Origin: HGM04593 sp045647745
GTDB lineage: Bacteria; Bacteroidota; Bacteroidia; Bacteroidales; Bacteroidaceae
Assembly (NCBI GenBank): GCA_045647745.1
Contig: JAZRMQ010000068.1
Coordinates: 1 to 38,866 of the forward strand
DNA length: 38,866 nucleotides
Direction of reading: 5' to 3'
Shown here one piece after another: positions 16,831 to 25,601 of the stretch. Position 1 is the first letter of the stretch. Every line of letters starts with the position of its first letter. The position numbers and the translations under genes are program-made. The notes beneath the pieces are model-generated. The model ran no database searches, was not told the DNA's origin, and saw nothing but the letters and a program-made list of their open reading frames with translations.

Positions 16831-18091
16831 AACGTTGCAATTTGAAAACAAATTCAAGCCCGCCACCGGCAGCATTACGCACAGAGATTGTTCCACCGTG
16901 CAGAGCCACGGCATTTTTTACAATGGCAAGACCGAGACCTGTACCTCCCAATTTACGGCTACGTCCCTTGTCCACTCGGTAAAAGCGCTCAAAAAGACGC
17001 GACAGATGCTCCTCGGGGACACCGGTGCCATTATCCGATAGACTGAAATAATAGAATTGTGCATCGCTCCTAAAGCAAGAGATTGTCACCATTGTTCCCT
17101 CGCCGGCATAAGATATTGAATTGTCTATGAGATTTCGGAAGATAGAATAAAGCATTGAAGCATCACCATTGAGCAAAAGCTTATCGGGCAGATTATTTAC
17201 CACCGTCATTTTCTGCTCAACCAACTTATTCGCCACCTCAAGAAGCATCCCCGAAACAATTGGCGCCAAATCAACAAGTTCCATACGAGCACGTTGCACG
17301 CCATTCATATCACTCAGTTGCGACATATCCTGCACAAGGCAGTTGAGCCTATTGCTCTGCGAATAACAGCGCTCAAGAAAATGTTTCAACTGTTCATCAC
17401 TCAAATTATCGGGATAGTTCTGTATTATTGTCTCAAGATAACCTTGTATGCTACAAACAGGAGTCTTAAACTCGTGGGCTACATTCTGAGTGAGCTGACG
17501 TTTAAGCCTCGATTGCTCCTCGGCGGCAGTGATATCATTAATTGAAATTTCAAAGCCATTATCGCTGAAGAGCACACAGCGCAGAGCAAACACACGGCCG
17601 GACGCCTCTATATTATCCGAGGCAAAAGCCTCACGCACAGTATTATTCCTGTAACCGCCATTGTCAATAAAAGTCTTTATTCTTCTCAACTCGGGCAGCT
17701 TTAAAATATCTCCGGCCGTAGCAAGATGCGACGGCGATATAAAATCGGCATACTCACTGAATAACGGATTGGCAAATACCACACGGTGCTTTGAGTCAAA
17801 CACCGCAATACCCTCCTGAGCAATGCTCAAGTGCTGCAACAGTTTCCGCGTTGCAAAATCAGAACTGCCGGCATATCTCATTATTCTAAAAAGCAGATAC
17901 AAGATAGCCGCAACAACCGTTCCGGCAACAACCATAATTGCCACCACGCCTGCATTGCCGCCCAATTCGCTTGCCATATGCTGCCCCACCTCATAATGAT
18001 AATATATGAAAGTTATAGCAAACAACAACAGCAACAGCAACACTGCCGGCAAAAAGAAACGCAGAAAAAAGCGCGACATTCCCTGTTTCAT
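16829..18091 (-). CDS. phoR: PhoR-like sensor histidine kinase
   Basis: Membrane sensor kinase of 420 residues. Two transmembrane helices (about 12-30 and 48-69) frame a very short external loop, so it has no real periplasmic sensor domain, as in PhoR. A PAS-like region (85-190, GIAVFDSKHRVVFANPLF) follows, then HisKA with H206 (NVAHEFKTP), and the ATPase domain with N box (FRNLIDNSISY), DNGTGVP, LFERFYRVDKGRS and GGTGLGLAIVK. I chose ATG 18091, which overlaps the TGA of the regulator as ATGA, implying translational coupling; an ATG at 18106 is the alternative. Its place beside a PhoB-like regulator and a phosphate transporter makes phosphate sensing the best guess, not proof. Confidence 0.85.
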   Translation of the reverse strand: MKQGMSRFFLRFFLPAVLLLLLLFAITFIYYHYEVGQHMASELGGNAGVVAIMVVAGTVVAAILYLLFRIMRYAGSSDFATRKLLQHLSIAQEGIAVFDSKHRVVFANPLFSEYADFISPSHLATAGDILKLPELRRIKTFIDNGGYRNNTVREAFASDNIEASGRVFALRCVLFSDNGFEISINDITAAEEQSRLKRQLTQNVAHEFKTPVCSIQGYLETIIQNYPDNLSDEQLKHFLERCYSQSNRLNCLVQDMSQLSDMNGVQRARMELVDLAPIVSGMLLEVANKLVEQKMTVVNNLPDKLLLNGDASMLYSIFRNLIDNSISYAGEGTMVTISCFRSDAQFYYFSLSDNGTGVPEEHLSRLFERFYRVDKGRSRKLGGTGLGLAIVKNAVALHGGTISVRNAAGGGLEFVFKLQR

Positions 18092-18777
18092 TCCTCTATA
18101 AAGCAATAGCCGTATCCACTACGGGATACTATATTATTGGCATAAACGCCTAACTTTTTGCGCAAACGCGCCATATTAACATCAATGCTGCGTTCAAGCA
18201 CACTCACATCATCGGGCCACACAGCAGCAAGAATCTCCTCACGAGAATATACACGCCCCGGACGATTCATAAGCATACACAGAACCTCAAATTCCTTCTT
18301 TGTCAACGCCACATCAACCCCATCTATATAAGCACGCTTTGACTCGACATTCAGCTGCAGTGTTTTAAAATGAATATTATTCTCGGACGCTGTTTGCTCT
18401 GATATTTTTCTATCGCTACGACGCAGAACAGCTTTCACCCTTGCAACAACCTCGCTTATTCGGAAAGGCTTGTATATATAATCGTCGGCACCAACATTAA
18501 AGCCTGTCAGCAAATCATTCTCGCCGGTTTTTGCGGTTATAAAAATAATGGGAATTTTTGTTAGCATTTCATCTTTTCTTATCCTTGCCGCAAGCGAAAA
18601 GCCACTCATATCATCCATCATAACATCAAGCAACAGCAAGCTATACTCGGCAAGAGGCATACGCAACGCCTCTGCGCCCGAATTTGCAATATCCACACAG
18701 TAACCACTATTTTCAAGGTTAAATTTCAGGATTTCGCAAATATCCATCTCATCATCGACAACAAGAATTCTCTCCAT
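18088..18777 (-). CDS. phoB: PhoB-like response regulator
   Basis: OmpR/PhoB-type regulator of 229 residues. The receiver has D8-D9 (LVVDDE), phospho-acceptor D51 (LLLLDVMMDD) and K103 (DYIYKPF). The winged helix occupies about 135-227 (VALTKKEFEVLCMLM, VYSREEILAAVW, RSIDVNMARLRKKLG, SRSGYGYCF). The start MERILVVDDE fits the family; ATG 18783 (MCMERI) would begin one base after the nfo stop codon and is equally possible. A still longer open frame to 18852 overlaps nfo and is rejected. It is tied to nfo upstream and phoR downstream by 1-7 base gaps or overlaps, so the three genes are one transcript. The Pho-box-like repeats before pit are its likely target. Confidence 0.85.
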   Translation of the reverse strand: MERILVVDDEMDICEILKFNLENSGYCVDIANSGAEALRMPLAEYSLLLLDVMMDDMSGFSLAARIRKDEMLTKIPIIFITAKTGENDLLTGFNVGADDYIYKPFRISEVVARVKAVLRRSDRKISEQTASENNIHFKTLQLNVESKRAYIDGVDVALTKKEFEVLCMLMNRPGRVYSREEILAAVWPDDVSVLERSIDVNMARLRKKLGVYANNIVSRSGYGYCFIEE

Positions 18778-18784
18778 ACACATT

Positions 18785-19618
18785 TTATTCAAATGAACGC
18801 AACAGAGCAATCTCCTCGGCCCAACGACTCTCGTCCGGCGTCTCAAGAACAATAGGGATATTATCGAATCGAGGGTCCTTCATAAATCGTTTAAAGAAAT
18901 CTATACCAAGCAAACCAACACCCACGCTATCGTGCCTGTCGACACGCGAGCCAAGCGGTTTTTTAGTGTCATTAAGATGAATTGCCTTTAGATACTCCAG
19001 CCCGATGACACGCTCCAGTTCGGCAAAAGCGGCATCATAATTGGCAACAATATCATACCCGGCCGAGTAGAAGTGACAAGTATCAATGCAGACACCCACA
19101 CGGCTCTTATCGTCGACACGGTCGATAATGTAACGAATCTCCTCGAGCCTATTGCCAACATTGCTGCCCTGCCCCGCAGTATTCTCAATGACAGCAGTAA
19201 CACCTTTTGTCTTAGAAAGAGCAAGATTAATATTCGCTGCAATTTCGTCAAGACACTGCTCTATCGAAATCTTATTCAAATGGCTACCCGGGTGAAAATT
19301 AAGCATTGTAAGCCCAAGCTGCTCGCAACGTTGCATCTCATCGAGAAATGCTGCACGCGACTTTTGCAACCCCTCTTCGTCGGGGCTTCCCAAGTTAATC
19401 AAATAGCTATCGTGAGGCAAAATATGCTCAGGCGAGAAACCGCCTTTTTGGCAATTTGCCTTAAAAAGCTCTATACTCTTTGCCGTTAGAGGAGCCGACA
19501 CCCATTGTCTCTGATTTTTTGTAAAGAGAGCAAAAGCATTAGCGCCAACAGCTATTGCATTCAGCGGAGCATTCTCCACTCCACCACTCGCCGATACGTG
19601 AGGACCTATAAATTTCAT
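18785..19618 (-). CDS. nfo: Endonuclease IV (AP endonuclease)
   Basis: Zinc-dependent AP endonuclease of 277 residues that cuts DNA 5' to abasic sites in base excision repair. All metal ligands of the family are present at matching positions: H69, H109, E145, D179, H182, H214, D227, H229 and E259. Motifs GPHVSASGGVENAP, LNFHPGSH, VIENTAGQG, CIDTCHFYSAGYD and HLNDTKKPLGSRVDRHD are standard. It starts 129 bases after pit and ends 1-7 bases before the PhoB-like regulator start, an odd place for a repair gene; the coupling suggests nfo, phoB and phoR share one mRNA. Confidence 0.96.
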   Translation of the reverse strand: MKFIGPHVSASGGVENAPLNAIAVGANAFALFTKNQRQWVSAPLTAKSIELFKANCQKGGFSPEHILPHDSYLINLGSPDEEGLQKSRAAFLDEMQRCEQLGLTMLNFHPGSHLNKISIEQCLDEIAANINLALSKTKGVTAVIENTAGQGSNVGNRLEEIRYIIDRVDDKSRVGVCIDTCHFYSAGYDIVANYDAAFAELERVIGLEYLKAIHLNDTKKPLGSRVDRHDSVGVGLLGIDFFKRFMKDPRFDNIPIVLETPDESRWAEEIALLRSFE

Positions 19619-19679
19619 ATCAATATCTGTTCATTTTTTGCTAAAATAGCAAGAAAGTTTTTAACCGCCTTTTAATAAA

Positions 19680-19722
19680 TGCCGGCAAAGGTTTTTTTAT
19701 CATTTTTTAACCCTTGCCGGCA
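19680..19722 (-). terminator. Long-loop inverted repeat between pit and nfo
   Basis: TGCCGGCAAAGG (19680-19691) pairs with CCCTTGCCGGCA (19711-19722) with one mismatch, around a T-rich loop of about 20 bases. It lies 26 bases past the pit stop. The U-run on the minus strand is weak, so it may be a partial terminator that lets some pit transcripts continue into nfo-phoB-phoR. Confidence 0.5.
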
Positions 19723-19747
19723 CTGATTTTATGAAAAAAGTGACTTT

Positions 19748-22051
19748 TTAGAGTTTAGGCTCTTCATTGGGTGTTATTTGCAGGGCAAAGAACTTATTTC
19801 CACCGCGGAGCAAGTTACGCACCTCGCTGAGCAACTCGTGACTCTCCTGAATGAGGTTCAAATACACAAAGTCCATTCTCAGGCTGCCATTACTCTGGTG
19901 CAAGCGCATTGTTTGCTCCTTGCGCAAACTAGCAAGCTGATGTTTCAGGTTCTTTGCTCTTGCCGACACCTCCTCGGCATTGCTGTAATCACCCAAAGCA
20001 ATTATATCATTAATATCTTTCAGCACATTGTACACATCGCGGCAATATGGTGAAAACTCCTCGACATAACTCTTTGAAAGCGGATTAAAGCTATTGTCAG
20101 CGTGCTCCCTCATTGGCTCACCGATACGTGTAAGGGTATTAAGCATCTGTTGGCAGCTATTTGTACACAAGTGATACCAAGTACTGCGCTCAAAAGCCAT
20201 CTGCTGGTCGATACGCTGCAAGCCTCGTGTCTCGGAGCGACGTTGCTTTTTCATCAAAGCCTTCTCCTCGACAATCTTTATCAAAGTGCTCTTCAACGGA
20301 CGCAAAGCATCTTTTGAGAACGACTCGAACATCTTTTTATATGCCTCGGCCGAGAAGGTAAGCGTGTGAGTAAGAGTCTCAGCAGTATGAGCCTTCAAAT
20401 TAAACCACACCTCATTCTGGTCATCCGACTTCAAGATTATATTCATCTTCTCATCAACTGTTTCGGCCGATTTTTTCTTGTTATAATTAACGTGGCTACG
20501 AATGAGCAGGTAGATGACAACCGCAATCATAATGTACATTGCAATGACACCACCATAATTCATTATCGTTGCAACGAGTGCAGCAATGATAAACGCAGCA
20601 CCAGCAGTTATAAACCAACCACCAATCACTGATACCACACCGGTAACGCGATAAACAGCACTCTCTCGACCCCAAGCACGGTCGGCAAGCGAAGAACCCA
20701 TACCAACCATAAATGTTACATAAGTGGTAGAAAGAGGCAATTTAAGCGATGTACCGACAGCAATCAGCAAGCCGGCAAGCACAAGGTTAACCGATGCGCG
20801 AACAAGGTCAAACGCAACATCCTCACGCTCTTCGAGCGGAGCAAAACGCTTGCCAACCCATTTTTTCAAGCCCTCGGGAGTGTTACGCAACACAGCGTCA
20901 ACCATCTTTGTCACTGCGCGCACAATATTACGAGCGACAGACGATGTACCAAACATCTCCCCCTCCTCGTTCTGCTGGCTCGAAAGGTCGATTGAAGTCT
21001 GCAACACCTTGCGTGCCTTTTTGCTTGTAAAAAGAGCATAAACCATAACAGCACCGGCACCGATAAGGAACAAAATATTTGTTGTAGCCGGCAAGTTCAG
21101 CGACCCCATCGTCATACCGGTATCGCCACCCTGAGCAACAAATGTCTGGAAGGACTCAAGGCCGGCAAGTGTAACACCGATAAAGTTTACAAGGTCGTTA
21201 CCGGCAAACGCCATAGCAAGCGAGAATGTACCCATCAGCACAACAACCTTCAGCACATTCACCTTGCACCAATGCAACAACTGCATCAACACAGTCAGCA
21301 CAATAAAGGCGCAAAGGATAAACATTCCGGTCTCTTCAAAGACAAACTCCTGTACCGAGTCGGGGAGCATAGCCTTCAACGAACTACCCTTCAATCCCTT
21401 AACAATCATAAAGTAGATGATTGCCGTAGAGGCAAGACCGCCGTAGATGCCTATCTTAGAGCCCAAATTCTTACGATAATGGAATGTAAATATCACACGC
21501 GAAATCCACTGTACGACAAGACCGAACACAAAGGCTATTGCAACAGAGAGGAATATCGAAATGATAATTGTCATTGCTCTATCTGTATTCAGCATACCCA
21601 ATCCCTCTCCCGATGATGAGAGCAGAGCTGTGATAAACGATGCTCCAAGCAACTCAAACACCATTGACACGGTTGTTGAAGTAGGTAAGCCAAGCGAGTT
21701 GAAGAGGTCGAGAAGGAAGACGTCACTGATGACCACCGCAAGATAAATGCACATTACATTTTCAAATGTAAAGAAGCTAGGGTCAAAAATTCCGTGACGT
21801 GCAACATCCATCATACCGCTACTGAAAGTAGCACCGACAAAGACACCCACAGCTGCCACAATGAGCACGTGTTTAATCTTTGCGGCCCTTGAACCAACAG
21901 CCGAACTCAAGAAATTCACAGCATCGTTGCTAACACCAACCGTAAGGTCGATAATAGCAAGGACAAACATAAAAGCAATCACAAACAAATAGGAGAGTTC
22001 AACCGAACCCAAACCCGATAAGTAAGAGATAATGTTGTTAAAAAAATCCAT
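19748..22051 (-). CDS. pit: PiT-family phosphate transporter fused to a PhoU-like domain
   Basis: Inorganic phosphate symporter of 767 residues. Residues 1-about 520 hold some twelve membrane segments and two copies of the PiT signature: GVSNDAVNFLSSAVGSRA (39-56) and AGNDLVNFIGVTLAG in the second half, with further motifs LPTSTTVSMVFELLG and LPLSTTYVTFMVG that form the substrate-binding re-entrant loops. Residues about 530-755 are soluble and helical (FSKDALRPLKSTLIKIVEEK and a long run of charged helices), like PhoU, which in other bacteria links phosphate uptake to PhoR. The fusion is the usual form in Bacteroidota, as far as I know. It lies next to phoB-phoR and has a Pho-box-like array upstream. 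Cation coupling cannot be told. Confidence 0.9.
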   Translation of the reverse strand: MDFFNNIISYLSGLGSVELSYLFVIAFMFVLAIIDLTVGVSNDAVNFLSSAVGSRAAKIKHVLIVAAVGVFVGATFSSGMMDVARHGIFDPSFFTFENVMCIYLAVVISDVFLLDLFNSLGLPTSTTVSMVFELLGASFITALLSSSGEGLGMLNTDRAMTIIISIFLSVAIAFVFGLVVQWISRVIFTFHYRKNLGSKIGIYGGLASTAIIYFMIVKGLKGSSLKAMLPDSVQEFVFEETGMFILCAFIVLTVLMQLLHWCKVNVLKVVVLMGTFSLAMAFAGNDLVNFIGVTLAGLESFQTFVAQGGDTGMTMGSLNLPATTNILFLIGAGAVMVYALFTSKKARKVLQTSIDLSSQQNEEGEMFGTSSVARNIVRAVTKMVDAVLRNTPEGLKKWVGKRFAPLEEREDVAFDLVRASVNLVLAGLLIAVGTSLKLPLSTTYVTFMVGMGSSLADRAWGRESAVYRVTGVVSVIGGWFITAGAAFIIAALVATIMNYGGVIAMYIMIAVVIYLLIRSHVNYNKKKSAETVDEKMNIILKSDDQNEVWFNLKAHTAETLTHTLTFSAEAYKKMFESFSKDALRPLKSTLIKIVEEKALMKKQRRSETRGLQRIDQQMAFERSTWYHLCTNSCQQMLNTLTRIGEPMREHADNSFNPLSKSYVEEFSPYCRDVYNVLKDINDIIALGDYSNAEEVSARAKNLKHQLASLRKEQTMRLHQSNGSLRMDFVYLNLIQESHELLSEVRNLLRGGNKFFALQITPNEEPKL

Positions 22052-22154
22052 ACATTTATATAATTATGTTTTTCACAATACCGGCGGCTAAACAGTAATC
22101 CCGATAACATTAAACAAAATAACTTTTTAGCCGATACAAAATACTATAACAATA

Positions 22155-22192
22155 ATTACATCCCAGTTACGAGTATGTTACTAAATTGTTAC
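22155..22192 (-). promoter_or_regulatory. Pho-box-like array of four 11-bp direct repeats before pit
   Basis: Read on the minus strand, GTAAC starts at 22192, 22181 and 22170, and a fourth degenerate copy GTAAT at 22159: exact 11-base spacing. PhoB sites are direct 7-bp repeats with 4-bp spacers, hence the same 11-base period. The array lies 104-141 bases before the pit ATG and ends about 10 bases upstream of a possible -7 box (GTATTTTG), where a bound activator would touch RNA polymerase. It was not found before the porin or nfo. Confidence 0.6.
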
Positions 22193-22248
22193 AAAAATAT
22201 CCATTATTTTCAAGAAACAAAATATAAGGAGAAAAAAACGCATAAAAA

Positions 22249-22277
22249 AGCCCCAAATCACTATTGAGATTGGGGCT
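22249..22277 (-). terminator. Terminator of the porin gene
   Basis: Minus strand AGCCCCAATC pairs with GATTTGGGGCT (one bulged base) around the loop TCAATAGT and is followed by a run of six T. It lies 28 bases after the porin stop codon and separates the porin from pit. Confidence 0.88.
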
Positions 22278-22305
22278 GTATTTACGCACTGCACTAACAA
22301 AAGTT

Positions 22306-23589
22306 TTAAAAATCATACCTCACCGACAGGTTAATTCGGTTGGCATTATACGTTTTTTCATTAAAATCGACTCGCCAGCCGTGCAGATACTCAATACCAA
22401 ACTGCATATTCTCTGTCGCATTATAGAAGAAATCGGCTGCAAGATACTGACCTTTGCGATAGCCACCGGGATTAGCCTCGGCAAACCCCTTACGTGAGCG
22501 AAGGACCGTCTGGCTGAATGTAGCCGTAGCAAAAAAACGCTTGCTAAAGGTATACTGCACACCTGCATACCACGTTTCACTAGTGAGCATCATAGCCTTT
22601 CCGGGAGTTGTCGGGTCGGGCACGACATCAACTCCCACATTTGAAATATTATTCACCAAAGAACCAATACCCTCACCAATTGTAAACTGTCCGCTAAGCT
22701 GAAGCCCGCCCATTGTGGCAAGCATACTTGCCTGAGCACCCCAACCAACCTTGTCGTTATCTTTGTTTGTAATCTTGTCTACATACGAAATATCACGCAT
22801 TATAGCACCTAAACGAATGTGGTTAAGTGGATTATTAAACAAGTTATACTGCACATAGACTGGGATATTAGGCACACGTTGAGCATCAATGGTAAATGTC
22901 TCATTCTCGGTAGCATTTACATCGGGGGCCTCAAGGCTTATACCCATTGAAAGACCAAAATCAAATCCATATCGCAACATCACCTGCGTTGCGCGATAGA
23001 AAGTCATACCGCAAGGACCGCCATAGTCAATGGTCACAGGAATTGCAGCAAGGTCCATAAACGAACCCACAGTGTAACCAATCTTCAAATACTTAGTGCT
23101 CATATAAGCATTCTGCAACTGCAAACCAAGACCGCTACCTCGCCAATTAGCCGAGGTATACACCTCAAAATCTCCCAACAAACGGCTCGTTCCCACAAGT
23201 TTCAGAAAAATGACAGAGTTTGTCATATCCATTCTGAATTGGCTCGATGGAGCACCGCCGCGCTGTATTGCCGAAGGCAAAAAATCCACATTATTCACAG
23301 CCCTGTCAAAATCATACTCGATTTTCGTCTGCAAATAACCACCAATGCCCAAGCCCCACTTACCCTTTTGGTCAACCAAGATAAATCGTGGAGCGCGTGG
23401 GTCGTGATGATAAGGGCTTTGAGTGTTTTGAAAAATCTCCACCACGTCGGGAGCCTCATTCACTGTCTCACTGATACAAATCACAGGCGTTGCATCATCG
23501 GCAATCTCTACCCAACTCTGTGCATTGGCACACACTGTGGCAAACAATCCTAAAGCAGGTAGCAAAATAAATTTTGAAATCTTTTTCAT
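22306..23589 (-). CDS. Outer-membrane porin, DcaP-like
   Basis: Predicted 16-strand type beta-barrel of 427 residues. A signal peptide spans about 1-23 (ends CANA-QSW). After a short N-terminal region the chain is made of alternating amphipathic strands (GIGGYLQTKIEYDFD, MLRYGFDFGLSMGI, WYAGVQYTFSKRFFATATF, MQFGIEYLHGWRVDF) and closes with the aromatic-ended strand RINLSVRYDF, the usual insertion signal. The layout matches what I know of DcaP-like trimeric porins in Bacteroidota. Substrate is unknown; its position before pit invites a phosphate or anion channel, but no Pho-box-like repeats are seen upstream. It is divergent from an AraC regulator that could control it. Confidence 0.8.
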   Translation of the reverse strand: MKKISKFILLPALGLFATVCANAQSWVEIADDATPVICISETVNEAPDVVEIFQNTQSPYHHDPRAPRFILVDQKGKWGLGIGGYLQTKIEYDFDRAVNNVDFLPSAIQRGGAPSSQFRMDMTNSVIFLKLVGTSRLLGDFEVYTSANWRGSGLGLQLQNAYMSTKYLKIGYTVGSFMDLAAIPVTIDYGGPCGMTFYRATQVMLRYGFDFGLSMGISLEAPDVNATENETFTIDAQRVPNIPVYVQYNLFNNPLNHIRLGAIMRDISYVDKITNKDNDKVGWGAQASMLATMGGLQLSGQFTIGEGIGSLVNNISNVGVDVVPDPTTPGKAMMLTSETWYAGVQYTFSKRFFATATFSQTVLRSRKGFAEANPGGYRKGQYLAADFFYNATENMQFGIEYLHGWRVDFNEKTYNANRINLSVRYDF

Positions 23590-23776
23590 AACTTGTCACT
23601 TTTTAGATGAATACAGAAATTAAACACCCGAATAGTTTTTTTGTTTGGATAGCAGCTGCACAAGCGCAAAAAAGTAGCAGAGCACGAGTTTTTATTTCAA
23701 AAAATGACACATATTCAAAACTTATTGTTTTCTTTGCATAACAACAGAGAGCATTGCTTGAACAATCTATTTAAAT

Positions 23777-24688
23777 ATGACAGGGAGCAGCACCGGCAAA
23801 GAGAGGGTTGAAAATTATAAATACCTGCAAATATCACCACGCGACAAATCGTGGGGGCTCGCGGTTACAACGGCCGGTTTTCAGCACGTACACCCGGGCG
23901 ACAGCTACCCACTCTCGTCACACCCTGATGGTTACAAATTCCCCGAGAACAGACGCCGTGTGCTCAATGAATACCAATTATATTATATCACTCGTGGAGA
24001 GGGATACTTTGAGAGCGCATCCTGCTCAAGGACAAAGATTGAGGCAGGAATGATGTTTATGCTCTTCCCCGGCGAATGGCACACATTTGCCCCCAGCCCC
24101 GACACCGGCTGGGACGACCACTGGATTGGTTTTAACGGCAATTTTATGGACGATAAAATCAGAGCCGGTTTTTTCACATTCAAAAATTGTGTGTTCAAAG
24201 TGAGAGTCGATGAAAAAATCATAGACACATATCACGAAATTCTTGATATTGTCTCGGATGAGAAGAAAGGATACCAACAAGCCGCAGCCAGCCTTGCAAT
24301 ATCGCTCATCGGGCGCATACACTACGAGGATATCAACCACACCTACGGCGACACATATATAACCCGAATCATAAACCAAGCAAAAGCTGTTATGAAAGAG
24401 GATTTGGCAAACAACCAACCGCTTGAAGATATTGCCAACTCACTAAACATCAGCTACTCCCTTTTTCGTCGTGAGTTCAAGCGCAAATGCGGAATCTCGC
24501 CCGGACAATATCGTTTAGAGTTGAGGCTTGCCAAAGCAAAAGAGCTATTGCTCACCACCAATATGAGCGTTGCCGATATTTCATCAAAACTGCATTTTGA
24601 ATGTATCGGGCAGTTCTCCACATTTTTCAAAAAAAAGACATCAGCCTCACCGCTCGAATACCGTAAGCAAGGTGCTAAAAATGTTTAA
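23777..24688 (+). CDS. AraC-family transcriptional regulator
   Basis: One-component regulator of 303 residues. Residues about 20-150 form a cupin-like effector domain (LYYITRGEGYFES, GMMFMLFPGEWHTFAP, WDDHWIGFNG), the sugar-binding fold of AraC. Residues about 200-298 hold two helix-turn-helix units: QPLEDIANSLNISYSLFRREFKRKCGISPGQY and MSVADISSKLHFECIGQFSTFFKKKTSASPLEYR, with the family tail. It has no membrane segment, so it senses a cytoplasmic ligand. It starts 187 bases from the divergent porin, the likely target, and has a plausible -7 box TTTCTTTG at 23729-23736. The ligand is unknown; such regulators often sense sugars or host-derived compounds. Confidence 0.88.
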   Translation: MTGSSTGKERVENYKYLQISPRDKSWGLAVTTAGFQHVHPGDSYPLSSHPDGYKFPENRRRVLNEYQLYYITRGEGYFESASCSRTKIEAGMMFMLFPGEWHTFAPSPDTGWDDHWIGFNGNFMDDKIRAGFFTFKNCVFKVRVDEKIIDTYHEILDIVSDEKKGYQQAAASLAISLIGRIHYEDINHTYGDTYITRIINQAKAVMKEDLANNQPLEDIANSLNISYSLFRREFKRKCGISPGQYRLELRLAKAKELLLTTNMSVADISSKLHFECIGQFSTFFKKKTSASPLEYRKQGAKNV

Positions 24689-24700
24689 TTAGCGCTAATT
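24687..24700. repeat. 14-bp perfect palindrome after the AraC gene
   Basis: AATTAGCGCTAATT, followed closely by another CTAATT. It begins inside the stop codon region of the AraC gene and lies 122 bases before the SIMPL gene. It could be an operator or a chance palindrome; no T-run follows, so it is not an obvious terminator. Confidence 0.4.
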
Positions 24701-24821
24701 GTTCCTAATTGCAACACCGCAAATTTGTTTTCTACAACAATATTTGCCAAATTGCGACGTCTTACACAAAAGACACTCAACGCATAAAAGTATTTTGTTT
24801 AACCATATTAAATACACCAAT

Positions 24822-25538
24822 ATGAAAAGAAACATTTTTGCCACAGGCATCATCGCCACACTGCTCTTGCTTATTATACCATCAAATTCAGCAGCACAAA
24901 CAGACACAGGAACATATATTGACATCAATACAACAGTAGAACGCGAGGTTACACCCAACGAACTATATCTGCAAATAACAATCAGAGAGAAAGATTACAA
25001 AGGCAAAAAGACACTCGAAGAGATGCAGGAAGCAATGATTGGAGCACTCAAAATAAACCGTATCGATATACCCGAATGTCTATCGCTCAACTATATGGGC
25101 AGCGAGGTGAGCTACAAAGCCTTTTCAAAGAGCATTAAGCCACAGACAGAGGCCACATACACGCTCAAACTCAACGACGTTACCATAATGCAAAAGGTTA
25201 TCACAGCTCTCGAGCAGCGTCAAATATCCGATATTGAGCTCGTACGCACAAAATACACCGGTGAAAAAGAGCTAAAAGCAGAGATGAGCATTGAGGCTAT
25301 GCAACAGGCAAAAGCCGAAGCTCAGACACTCGCCGGTGCCATCGGGCAAGAAGCCGGAAAGGCAATAACCATAAGCTATTGGATGAACAGCGGACAAACA
25401 CAGCCAAGGCTGTATAAAGCACGCGCTCAGGGAGTTGTTGAAGAGTCCGTAGCCGACAATTCAGCCATAGCCCCCATCATCAGCATTGGCAAAAACACCT
25501 ATCGTTTCACTGTCAATGTACGCTTTGAGCTCAAATAA
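24822..25538 (+). CDS. SIMPL (DUF541) domain protein, exported
   Basis: Periplasmic protein of 238 residues. ATG 24822 gives a clean signal peptide (residues 1-25, ending SNSAAQ); the open frame extends upstream to 24699 but that part looks non-coding. The body has the DUF541/SIMPL layout: YIDINTTVEREVTPNELYLQITI near the start, and FTVNVRFELK at the end. SIMPL proteins have oligomeric channel-like folds and are linked to outer membrane stress and signalling, but the exact role is not known. A DoxX-family gene follows after 63 bases and may be co-transcribed. Confidence 0.82.
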   Translation: MKRNIFATGIIATLLLLIIPSNSAAQTDTGTYIDINTTVEREVTPNELYLQITIREKDYKGKKTLEEMQEAMIGALKINRIDIPECLSLNYMGSEVSYKAFSKSIKPQTEATYTLKLNDVTIMQKVITALEQRQISDIELVRTKYTGEKELKAEMSIEAMQQAKAEAQTLAGAIGQEAGKAITISYWMNSGQTQPRLYKARAQGVVEESVADNSAIAPIISIGKNTYRFTVNVRFELK

Positions 25539-25567
25539 AAGCACAAGACCATATCGAACAAAATAAC

Positions 25568-25601
25568 AATATGCGGTGTTTCACAAAAAACATCGCATAT
25601 T
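25568..25601 (+). promoter_or_regulatory. Hairpin touching the doxX start codon
   Basis: AATATGCGGTG (25568-25578) pairs with CATCGCATATT (25591-25601), 11 bp with one G-U pair, around an A-rich loop. The last base of the stem is directly followed by the ATG at 25602, so the structure would cover the ribosome binding region. It may also act as a weak terminator for the gene upstream, though no U-run follows. Confidence 0.5.

Noticed and set aside
18778..18852. N-terminal extension of the PhoB-like frame (MFLRRRTRVVGPRR...)
   Set aside because: It lies within nfo, is Arg-rich, and does not match the family, which starts at MERILVVDDE.
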